From Setomelanomma holmii (taxonomy: Eukaryota > Ascomycota > Dothideomycetes > Pleosporales > Phaeosphaeriaceae), in contig ML978164.1 of NCBI GenBank assembly GCA_010015745.1, forward strand, positions 316,445 through 380,444: 64,000 nucleotides of DNA. Reading direction: 5' to 3'. This document shows, piece by piece, positions 34,573 to 44,711 of the stretch (positions are counted from its first letter, which is position 1; each line of letters opens with the position of its first letter). Position numbers and translations under genes: made by a program. Below the pieces are notes generated by a model. The model saw only the letters and a program-made list of their open reading frames with translations, ran no database searches and was not told the DNA's origin.

Positions 34573-36848
34573 CTATATTTTCAAGAACTCCTCGCTTCCT
34601 ACATCTGTGCCGGTAATGGTCTTGAACCACACCTTGGCTGTGCGCAGGATTGAGCTTGCTAGCTCGGGCTGGCCCTTGGTTGTGTAGCCCTCAGCAAGAT
34701 ATTTGAGCGCGCGGACACATTCCACGTTTACCAGTCCCGAGTTCTTGGCGATCTCGAAGTCAATGCCTAGGGCTAACACCTCAATGCCAAAGTACCTGAG
34801 TAGTTTCGTCGCGCTCTCAATCATCTTGTCTGTATTCTTTACGCCTCTCCAAGCTTCTGTGAGAAACAATGTCGGGTGGACCAGGCACAGCTTCGGCAAG
34901 TCCGCGTAGTGATCCTCTCTGTATAACACCTCCAGCTCCCTCAGCCTTTTCGCGAACCTCTTTAGTGCTGTTTTGGTCGGTTTCGCACCCAGCTTCTGCG
35001 CAGTGACTTTCAGCTCATTAAACAACGCCATTCTCTCCTGCTCGACCGCTGGTCCAACTTGATCGTCAACCTGACACAATCGACAGTCGCACTCAAAGCC
35101 CCAAGTGCTCTTGTACTTCTCTTGCCTTTCGCCGAGAGTCAGCTCGGGAGTGACGTACTGAGCAGTGATCTCGTCGCCAGCACGAATGTGGCGAGTAGTG
35201 CGGAGGAAGAGCATGTCGCCAAGAAACGTTCTGACGCTGTTGGGCAAACATGAATGATTGATGTACGAAGTGTGGATCCAGAAACCGTTGCGAACAGGCG
35301 TAGCTTGGGTGAGGACGTCTACGGAACGCATTGGTGCAGCGAAACAGTTCCGGCGCCGAATATGCTCGACTCGAAACCTGGAGCTGTCAGCTCACGGTGA
35401 ATCCTTGTGTCTATGATACCTACACGTCAACTGGAATATCTTCTCCAGCAGTTATCTCCCACGCATTCACTGGCCAGTAGCCTCCATCATCCATGTCAAA
35501 GAATTCGCGCCTGAGGCTTGGGTTTGCCGTCAACTTTTGCACCAGCTCTTTGAACAAGAGCGCACCAGCCCTGTCAGCCGCTGTCCCGTCACCAAGGCTA
35601 TATAAAGAACATTCGCTACTCCTGTCGTTGACGAGGTAGCCAGGCATCGCAAAAGCCTTTTCCGCCATGATGAGATCGCCGGCAAGAAAGTCGCGCTTGG
35701 CGAAAAGTCCCCGGCCATGATGGAACGTCTGCTTGACTTCGGTGTCGCTGGTGTAGCTGGCAGCGTCAATGTGCAGATTCAGGGGACCGACAGAGGAAGA
35801 GAGACGTGGGAAGTCGTAATCGGCGGTGGTCTGAAACACGCCAATGTCAAATTTGATACGAACAGCAAGGTCGCGCAGTGGACGTGATATTCGAGAAGCG
35901 ATATGCAACGGATCGGACATGTTCTTGGAATATAGCCAGGCCTTGACAGCGTCAAAATCTGCAAGGTCAGAATTATGGAGAGCTTGTTCAGACTTCGCGT
36001 GGAGCTTGATCGCGTGCGCAAGATCTTTTGATGCGTCATCAAAGCGAAGAAGCACAATATTGACACCGCAGCGCTTGCGGTACAAGTCGATTAGTACTGC
36101 ATAAGCGGCATCGGTACCTAGAGCCTTGCGCCCTCGCTCGTAGCTAGTCTAGTCAGCCGTGATCAATGAGATCAGGAAAGTCATTGACAGACCATGCCAA
36201 AGCTTGTCGAAACTTCTTCTTCAAAAACATCATATCGCCCTCCTTTTTCCAGCCCGCGGCTGTCTTCGATGGGATGTCTTTGTCCAAACTACGCCATTCA
36301 AATGGAACGAGGGGAGCTGTTAAGTCCAATAGTACCAAGTCGGATGGGTGGTCGACGCGGATGTAATAGCCACCATATGGCGCAATAGTCCAACGAGGTT
36401 GTCGGATCGCCAGAGTTGAGTCTTTTGACAACACCGGATCGTTCATCGAGTCTTCGAGATTGCAAACTGTCAGACGCGCAATCTCGCCGTGCTCATCCTC
36501 CACAATCGTAACACTTGCGGAGTGAACAACCGGTTCGGTCAAGGTGCGAAGCAGGATGACTTCGTCTAGATCTCCCGTCGCAATTCTCAGGTCTCTAATT
36601 CGAGTGCGCTTTGCTTGCGACAATGAAACTTTCGACGGGCAGTATGACATGGGCAAGATAATGTTCCGTGGTTGCAGGGCATTTTCGGTGTGAAACTTGA
36701 GATGTCGATCATGTTCCTGAGCTAGCGTTTCTTTCGATACCTCTTGGACGACCTTCTCGCCTTTATGGCCTTGTGCCTTCTGCGATAGCTCTTTTGTTTC
36801 ATCTGGATCCTCCTCGTACAAATTGTGGGATTGTTGCGGGCGGACCAT
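34573..36848 (-). CDS. TPR/SET-domain protein lysine methyltransferase-like
   Basis: Exons 36189-36848, 35424-36148 and 34573-35377 give 729 residues in continuous phase. The second intron is 46 nt (GTAGGT donor). The first is only 40 nt with an atypical GTCAAT donor, but it removes the stop and joins FRQALAWS to TSYERGRKALGTDAAYAV, a TPR-like helix pair. The SET domain (about 355-530) begins with GRGLFAKRDFLAGDLIM, has a long insert, then RVEHIRRRNCF, the cofactor motif SYINHSCLPNS and HIRAGDEITAQYV. A post-SET cysteine cluster follows (WGFECDCRLCQ). NHSC-x-PN and the GDE...Y motif are intact, so methyltransferase activity is likely. The substrate is unknown; the TPR plus split SET layout resembles the SMYD group and fungal TPR-SET proteins. 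Confidence 0.82.
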
Positions 36849-37551
36849 GATTTACAGCTGAGTTGTTGTCGTCGGTCAACAAGTACTGGTGGTAGCAGGC
36901 TTCTCATGAGTGTTTCAGATGCGCGACTATATGTGTTCGAAGTTCCAAGTGCTGGAATTGTAGTCTTGTTGGCCGTGTCAAGGTGTCCTTCTGGAAGCGG
37001 TTAATCTGATCAATCTCCAACATCATCTATTTCACGCATTGACAACAATTTGCACCACTACGCTGAATCAAAAGCATGTTAGGCACGGATCGAAGTTCCG
37101 AGATCCGTCCACGTGGTAAGTTGTACGCGTTGTGACCGTCGTGTCGCGATAGGTTCGGCTGTCACAGAGGTGTGCAGCTTTGCGCATGAAGAGACAGCGC
37201 TGTTGTACTCATAGATATGGGTTCGCAGCGATGAGGAGAAGTTGATGATGCCATGTTATCCGTATGCGCCTGGAAGTGCGTGTCTGAATTGTTTCGTGCG
37301 ACGCGTCGAAGGACAGCACGACTCGCCGGTCCAAACGCTCGGACCACAGTTCTCGAAGACGTCATGTCTTCGAGAAAACACCTGTCTGTCTTTGAGCATC
37401 GCAAACCTTCACCACATCATCGGCTCGAAGGTGGCAAAATACCATCAGTCCTATTTCCTAAATCTCTGGAGCTTCCATAGCTCTTTGTATGCACTTCACT
37501 ACCTCGTGTCGTCTCTAGTGTGTCCTATGCCACCCCTGTGTATCTACGCGC
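36849..37551. other. Intergenic region
   Basis: About 0.7 kb upstream of the SET gene, on the 3' side of the next minus-strand gene. Only short frames are present and nothing is recognisable. Confidence 0.45.
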
Positions 37552-38372
37552 CTAGCCAATGAAGCCAACATAGGCGTCGTACTTGTGTGGGAAGTCTTCT
37601 TGGGGAAAAAGCTTCCCGTTGAGGTTGTCTACCTCCTTTTGGCCGAGGCCTGCGGCGTAGGACATGCCTACGACGGATTCCCAGTCGGGGTGCACCACCT
37701 CTGTGTTCTAGTTAGCCCCTGTATTTACCTTGCTGTCCGGGGAAAGACTCACCCCATTTGACCTGCCTGCAGCCCTGGTAGTCGCGACCGCAATTGCGAT
37801 GCGAAAGAAATACCGGGCGCTGATGCTCGCGGCACCAGCGGAAGTGGTCTTTGTGGAAGCACTCGAGCTCGAAGGTGGGCGCGCCGCAGAAGCTGCTGGG
37901 AAGAGTCAGTCATGGTCAAAGAGACGGAGAGTGTCAATTCACCAAGTGCGCTGGTCGTGGTGCAGCTTTTGCTGATGCCTCCTGGCGATGCGCTCGATGG
38001 CGAATGGCAAGAACTGCGCATTGTCCCTGCTGCCAGCAGTTGCTCTTGGCTGGGGCAAGCTCGAGAAATCTCGCGGAAGCAGTTGCTGCTGACCGAAACC
38101 TGGTGGAGCCACTGGATGCGAGCCGAAAGTCATGGGCGCGCCGAAAGGTGACGGGTGTCTATGAGGCGAGGGCAGTGGAAGGGGTTCGCGGCTTGACCTG
38201 GAAATGCGCCTGAATAGCCAGCAACAACATTCGGGCCAGCAAGACGAGCGACCGCGTTTTCGATGTTGGTCACACGCTGCTCCAGGCTGTCAATTCGGGC
38301 GTTGAGCGCGTCAAGCCTGCCATCAAGCGCTTGAAGTAGGCCAATAAGCTGGGTGGAGACATTTTGGCTCAT
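37552..38372 (-). CDS. Coiled-coil protein with C-terminal Cys/His zinc-binding domain, frame break in exon 1
   Basis: The start at 38372 gives MSQNVSTQLIGLLQALDG and a heptad coiled coil (ALNARIDSLEQRVTNIENAV). After GAFPGQ the frame runs into a stop, while the frame two bases on stays open through FGAPMTFGSHPVAPPGF. No phase-compatible intron fits, so a one-base error or frameshift is likely. The rest splices cleanly: exon ending 37943, 47-nt intron, exon 37753-37895, 52-nt intron, exon 37552-37700. The junction at 37943/37895 creates CSFCGAPTFELECFHKDHF, then RWCREHQRPVFLSHRNCG and DYQGCRQ. The regular Cys and His residues look like a compact zinc-binding domain. The C-terminus is acidic and hydrophilic. 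The family and function are unknown to me. Confidence 0.6.
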
Positions 38373-39191
38373 GGTGGTTGAATTGCTGCAGGAACTGTAT
38401 GGAAAGGTTGTGCTTGAGAGGCCAGAGGGTGGGCTAGAGTTGTCGGGTATATAACTGTGGTGAGGCAACTGCGGCACGCTAAGCGAGGCTAACTCCACCA
38501 GCGATATCTCTGGGGAATGAGCGACAGCTTGATCGAGCACTCAAGACTCCAGGGAACGCTCCTGGCAAACAGAAACGTAACTAGCTTGACATTCCCAGCT
38601 TGCTCAACCGCAAACCAACGGTGACTCCCTTTGAACGTCCATCAACCATTTTTTTGATCCGATTGTTTACAGAAACTAGTTAAGGATATGAGCATTACCT
38701 CTTTTTTCTCGTGTCTTTGTATTTCCACGCGTTGAGCAGAATATCTTCATTTTTTATATCCTATTCTTACTAGTCAGGATCATGGCATTCATACAATCAT
38801 GATTCGACAAGAGCAACGAGAGAGAATAATGTGGAGTGTTGGGAGGGCTATAGCACTAGTGCTGAAAGGAAATAACTGTAACTAGGAATGCATTCTGTTC
38901 GATTGTTGTTGTTGTTATTAGGAGAGGACTCAGGGGTCTGGTGAGCGCTGCTCAGACGCAGTGCTGCGATCAGTGCGCCTGATCGTGTGACTGACATGTC
39001 GACAATATCTATGATCCGACATGGAGTAGCATTTAATATTGGTGTGAGCTACACACATGCTAGTCATGGAATACTGAAGTGGTGCTAGAACAAGTGAAAA
39101 ATCAGGAGTCTCACCACAGCCGCCTTAACTCCAACTCCTGAAACGCCGGAAATCCTCCAGAATTCTGATTGCTGAGCATCATCAGGGCATC
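38373..39191. other. Intergenic region
   Basis: An AT-rich gap of 0.8 kb upstream of the coiled-coil/zinc gene. It includes short runs such as TTGTTGTTGTT near 38905 and no gene. Confidence 0.5.
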
Positions 39192-39593
39192 TTAAGCCTC
39201 CTCTTTAGCGGTGTTGTCCTTCTCCTCGGTGGCGTCTTGCATCTTGCCGCCCAGTTCGGCACACAGCTTCTTATCTGTCTCCACGAGTTTGGCCTTGAGC
39301 GCCTTGATGTCAGCCGCGACCTGCATCAACCTCTCCTTACGGAATTTCTCAAGCTCCTCGAAGGCTTCCTCGATGTGCGCGTATTTGCTCTTGATGAGGT
39401 CGCGCTTGCAGGTCGTAAATTTGAGCTCGTCGCCCTCGGTCTTGCGGCAGTTGATGTAGTCGTCTGCCATCTCCACGATCTCGTCGTAGTGCTCGCGAGC
39501 CTTGCGGATGACGACGAAGTGGCGCTGAGACTCCACACCGAGAGCAGCCAGTATGAGGAATGCGGGCGGAAAGTTGTCGTTGTTGTCCGACAT
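39192..39593 (-). CDS. Small charged coiled-coil protein
   Basis: A single exon of 133 residues from the ATG at 39593 (MSDNNDNFPPAFLILAALG). The frame extends upstream, but I chose this Met because the upstream residues are not protein-like. After a short hydrophobic start, the protein is mostly helix-forming and charged: HYDEIVEMADDYINC, HIEEAFEELEKFRKERLMQ and DIKALKAKLVETDKK. The C-terminus is acidic and lysine-rich. No known domain or signal is seen. It probably forms a coiled coil or helical bundle; the function is unknown. Confidence 0.5.
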   Translation of the reverse strand: MSDNNDNFPPAFLILAALGVESQRHFVVIRKAREHYDEIVEMADDYINCRKTEGDELKFTTCKRDLIKSKYAHIEEAFEELEKFRKERLMQVAADIKALKAKLVETDKKLCAELGGKMQDATEEKDNTAKEEA

Positions 39594-40890
39594 GTTGAGG
39601 TCGAGAGAGGTGTTGGATAGTGGTGGGGTGGTGTGAAGGAGTCGGTCGCTTGGCTGATCTGCTCGGAGCGGTAGAATAGAATGAGCTTGTGACGTTGCTT
39701 GAAGAGAGTAAGGTATAAGAAGCGTGGGTGAGTGAGAGTTATATCGCAAAGCGCTCATCCAACCCGGCATAGATTCTTCTTCGAGCTTCCAGCAGACAGT
39801 CACCACGAATTCGCCGTTGCCGGGCCACTGATCCCGAGCATTGACCAACCATCAAACACGTGAGAGCTTAGCGCAGCCAACCCCTGGAGCCCTACAAAAG
39901 CTCCTCAGCTCCAAGTCCTGCTTCTCTTTTCTCATGGTCCGAAGCATCTAGCTGCGCCCCGTCAGTTTCGGTGTTCGATCAGTGCCTGTCCAGAGCAAAT
40001 GGAGTTTGTGACTCGTGCTATGTCTTTTTTAATGACTGGTGCGATTGGTATTTGACTTCGACATTTCATCAAGTAGCACATGTTTTCTTTGATGCAAGTG
40101 ATATTCAACAAACATGCCGTTTCTGTGATGTACTTCTGCTGTCGATGATGAGTGTTGTGTGCCTTGGGATTCTGTTCATCTTCATTGCTGGCATTCACCA
40201 TGAGACTGGACACAGACGGCAAATCTGCTTGTGATTTATGCTCTTCGATGCCAAACTCAACGTCAGACTCCATTTATCATTCTAGCATCAACACGATGCT
40301 CTTCGCAGGAGGCTTAAACCACCATGGAGGCCGCTTCAATGTTGCCGTCTGGTGGAGCTTTCGGCGCGGACCGGTGCCGTCAGGTCACGTTGGTATTGTC
40401 TTCGGAGTTAGGAAGAAGCGATAGATGTGGTATGTTTAAGTATAGATGTTGAGAGATGGAAACTGTCTAACTGCTGTTTCAGGACGGCTGGCAAGGAAAA
40501 TGACATAAGATCCCAGCACCCAAGACCCTTCTCCCGTCTTCGCCGCTATCCGCGGGACTCGTCATGAGTGAATGCAGTACAGCTAGAGGCGATGCACAAG
40601 CAAAAGCGGCTATCCGCAATCTGGAAAGGCAAACGCGAGCTTGAGTAAGAACACTTTGGAGCGCAGCACATATTTCACTCGCGATAGCTCAGGGCTCCCC
40701 AAGCTACAAACTCCCTCCAGCGCGACACTCTCGTCTACTGCCACGCATCGTGCAACCCCACTACTCAACCAGATCGCCCATCAACCACCAGCCCGCGCAA
40801 GATAGACTAACCCTCCTACAGCCCCACCGACAGGACTGCAGTGTCACTTTGGCACCACCTTGCGAAGAGTTACTAGCAAGGCCTTCAACT
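39594..40890. other. Intergenic region
   Basis: 1.3 kb between divergent genes. Overlapping short frames at 39962-40424 on both strands have no motif. No gene is supported. Confidence 0.4.
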
Positions 40891-43035
40891 ATGTCTTCCC
40901 GCGCCATGGTAAATAGCAGAAAGCGCAGCGCGGATTGGGAAAACAACTACGATGACAAGCATAAGATCAAGCGAGCAAGGGAAACTGTGCGGCAAGGTCC
41001 GCAAGCATCTTTATTTGCGCCGTGTAACAATTGCTGACTTCTTCCAGAAACCTCTTCACCTCCGCCTCCCGTAGCAGAGACCTCACGTCGTACGGCTATA
41101 CATGCACCGCATACTAAGACTTTGGATACAACAGGAGAGAAAGAGGAAGATTCAGATGATGATCAGGACTTTGAGGATGTTCTCATCTCCGGCTTGAAAA
41201 CCGACGTTGCTCCTACGGCTGCAGCGCCGTGTGCCGACGAGAAGAGCAGCGATGAAGCTACCGAGCCTGTCGCAGGCCTGGGTGCTTCTGCTGGAGATAT
41301 AGCCGCTGATCCATCGTCGGATGACGGAGATGCAATAGTGACGAACTTCACCAAACACATCGTGGAGACGAGGATTCTCGAGACATATCTCCACGATCTT
41401 CCAGGTGCTGGTCACTGGGACAAGGCTAGTAGGCGCAAACAGAAGTGGAACGACATGACGCCTGAGCAGCGTTACGCTTTAGATGAGGAAAAGAAGCGTG
41501 ACAAGAAAGAGCGAGACGTTAAAGGTTGCAATCAAGGTGAGGTGGCGCCAGCGCCCTCGCCAGAGAAGCGGCAATTTGACTCAGATGAAGCGATCGCGGA
41601 AGGCGATCCTTACTTTGCGAAAGGATGCAAGCGCCGTATAGTGTTCAGTTCGGATGAAGTGCCGAATAAATACCAGTATGCTCTTTGGGAAAGCGAGGGC
41701 ATGAAGCGGGATCCGCCGCACGAATTCTTGACCGCAATTGACAAGGCTTTCAACTGGATGTCTATGCGACCGATAACGGAACCCTGCCATTTCATTCTGA
41801 AAGTGGGTGCGCTAAACGGTTTCCGTGGCCATCCAAATAAGCTGGCCGATCGCTTGAACAGTATGTGGACGCAGTACTTCAAGATCAAGCGTTGGGTTTC
41901 AGCGTATGTGACCATCGAGTTGCAATTTCCACATCCACACCCAATTGCAACCGTTGGATATTTTCAGCCCTTCACGAGCGCGCTCCTCAATCTGACTGAC
42001 AAGAAGAAGTTAGGTCATCGACTGACGATCCAACTGGCAATCCACGCCGACACCCATACAATATCAGGCCCCGACTCAGTCGCACGTTCCAGAATTACAG
42101 TTCGGTCCACAACATGCGTGGCACATGCAGAGCATTCCATCAATGCGGACACCAAAGACCGCATATTCATCGCCGAATCCTGCAACTTCGGATGAGACTG
42201 GTCACACTCCGTCATTTATCTCATCCTACGGCTCGATACAAGCAGGCCGGTTTGAGTTGAGCAGCACGTATCAATCGCAGCCACAACAGTTCTTACGGTA
42301 CAGGCGCTCCACCCCCAAGAGCGCAAGTCTCTACCACACACTGCACAGTCAACCATACGAAACATCCCACCAAATATGGCTGGAAACAACGAACTGCCAG
42401 AACAGAAGACGAGAGTTGTTCCGGAGGTTGAGCGACTTTGTGCTCTTGCTACCCAAACTGCTCGTCGGGCCGTGGATCGCGCCAAGGCAAAGTATCTTGA
42501 GCTGAACGGCGATCCGGATGTTTATGCGCCATGGGCTCAAGAAGCTCAAGCAATGAAGTGGCAAGACACCTTCGAGTCAGTATACAAGCAATGCTTTGAA
42601 CGGTTGCGCAATGAGCATTTTGCTCGAATTCGGGCAGGCTCGTGGCAGCACGCACCTCATGTTCAGGCTAATGTAGACGTTGCGCCTACACATGCTCCTA
42701 CCATTACTGGAGTTTCAAGCGGTGCTATAAACCAGCTCCAGCCATTAGCAGGTCCTTCCCATCCGGTCCAGACCTGGCCTGTCTTGCCTTACGACCTAAG
42801 CAAGCCGTCTGTCAACCATTTCGAACACTATGGTGGTGCGACGAAGGAGCCCGTTGATCGCGATGATGAGGACTCCAGAACTAGGCACGATGCTCCAGGT
42901 GATCAGAATAGAACACTGGCGATCGCAACGAGTCAGCCCATTCCACGACCTATGTCACAGGCTGTGGGGAAGTGCAAACGTCCTGAAGATGAGCGAAGTG
43001 TTGAAGTCGATACGATAAAGCGCGCGAAAGCTTAG
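40891..43035 (+). CDS. Charged nuclear-type protein of unknown family, middle frames unresolved
   Basis: Exon 40891-40996 (MSSRAMVNSRKRSADWENN) joins at 41048 across a 51-nt intron ending CTGACTTCTTCCAG, in phase. The second exon is Ser/Asp-rich, then has KASRRKQKWNDMTPEQRYA and a more ordered part (AFNWMSMRPITEPCHFILK). From about 41,900 to 42,370 the coding signal seems to change frame: a Pro/Gln-rich frame (YQAPTQSHVPELQFGPQHA) competes with the frame above, which ends at a TGA at 42193. From 42376 the original frame reopens as MAGNNELPEQKTRVVPEVE and runs to 43035, ending in a basic KCKRPEDER stretch. This could be one gene with missed short introns, two genes, or a frameshifted gene. The function is unknown. 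Confidence 0.45.
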
Positions 43036-43385
43036 GCATCATTGTCCCAGCCTAGTGCGATAGACGGAAAGTTGTGTAACAGTAACGTTGTACATCGACG
43101 AAGTTTGATCAACACATTCTATCCAATTGAGACCACAAAATCGACATCTTATTCGCATACATTCTCTCCATACCATTCAGTAACGCAACGCTCAGATCCA
43201 AAATGGGCTCTCTATTCTCTAAGCCTGCTTACCAGCATCACTCCTCGGGCTCAGCGGCTCTTCTCTGATGATACGTCGATGACGGCTGTTCTGCGCATGC
43301 AGATAGTCCATGACACACGCCCACACTGCAGCAGCACTATTGAACATCAGCAAATCACCCGAGTCGGTATTACAGCAGTTTGCAC

Positions 43386-43957
43386 TCACGCTGCAAGACC
43401 CGAAAATGCGGCCGTCGAGCCTTGACCAGCACGTCGAGCAGTGGCGCTTTTGGCGACCTCAGGGTTTGAGACATTGGAGGTAGCATCGGCAGCAAGCCGG
43501 GCGAGCGTCGCCATCAAAGCGATACATGCGAGGGAATAGATGGCATTACCAGCGACGGACACGATGCACGCGGCCTTTTCAACCTCGTAGCGTAGCCGGA
43601 CTGTCGACAAGGGTAATGCGTCGCGCTCAAGGATGAGGAGCGTGACGAATATGATAGAGTTCCATGCCGTACCGAAAATGGCCTGATGAAGCAGATGGGG
43701 TTAGCAAGACATAGAATTCGGGGAGATTCTGAGTTACATACTACTTGATAGGTAATGCTGAATGTCGACACTGCCGGACTGAATTGCGTGAATGTACTTG
43801 TCATAGGACCTCCCGTACTAGTATCCGTGCGGACGAGGTTGTTGGTCCAGAGCAAAGTGCATAGAAAGCCCGCCGTGAAGAGCAGGACTGCGAAGAGGAC
43901 GGAAAAGCTGTGCGAATATTGCCACAATGTTTGGCGACCAAAAGAAAAGCCGACCAT
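43386..43957 (-). CDS. Small multi-pass membrane protein of unknown family
   Basis: Exons 43742-43957 and 43386-43682 join in phase 0 across a 59-nt intron (GTATGT donor), giving 170 residues. At least three hydrophobic segments are visible: FSVLFAVLLFTAGFLCTLLW (about 18-38), AIFGTAWNSIIFVTLLIL (about 73-90) and IVSVAGNAIYSLACIALMAT (about 112-131). A short polar loop with Thr/Ser residues follows the first segment. The C-terminal 35 residues are hydrophilic and Ala/Ser/Thr-rich. The topology is compatible with a small tetraspan-like fungal protein, although a fourth segment is not clear. I do not recognise a family motif. Confidence 0.62.
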
Positions 43958-44711
43958 GCTGTGCGACCTTCGTGTACTTGAATGTTGTGTCACGATAGGC
44001 GAAATGTTGAAGAAGGACAGTAGAATATAATGATGAGGGTTTCGTAGTTGGCAAACGGAAGCACTAGTGGCAGAGCTTATTTCAACTTATATCTCTGGTC
44101 TGCACGAAGAGCCGCATCGATAGTATGGTACTCGTGTTCAATGCGGCCGGTAAACGAAACAGAAGGACTGCGCATCCGTGGGTTGCCTAAACATTATTCA
44201 GCTGCTTAGCGAAAGTGATGGATACAGCCAATCATGCTCCGCGTACCAGCGTGCAGGGTCTTAAGTAGGTGGCATTGTGCGAAAACGATATGCACATCAC
44301 CGCTGAGGCCACTTTCCGCATATGGCTGATTTCGCGCCAATCTAAGCTGACTCGGGATGGTCTGGGGTCCAAACGCAGAGAGAAGGATTTTGGCCCCCAT
44401 CATGACCATCTTGGCAATGTACGCTTACGCTAATGGCGCGCAGCCTGCAATCTGATTGGAACAGGGCTATCTGTCATCAGGCCACTTGTGTCACTGTCAT
44501 TGACCTTTTGTATACTCCGAGAAAGCCAATGGGTTTGTCTGTGTGCTGTCTGGTGGTCAGCGAACTGCGTTCATCGCGGAGATCTTACGATAATCGCAAT
44601 CGCATGCGCTCTGTGTAAATATAGGCCTCTGCGAAGGGCGCGAGGCTAAGCGCAAGAATCACCATCACTTTCTCATCTCACGTTCTCTGATCTTTATCGC
44701 AAGGCTGAAAG
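43958..44711. other. Divergent intergenic region
   Basis: 0.75 kb between the membrane-protein gene (minus) and the intact HET gene (plus). No gene is seen; it should hold both promoters. Confidence 0.45.
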
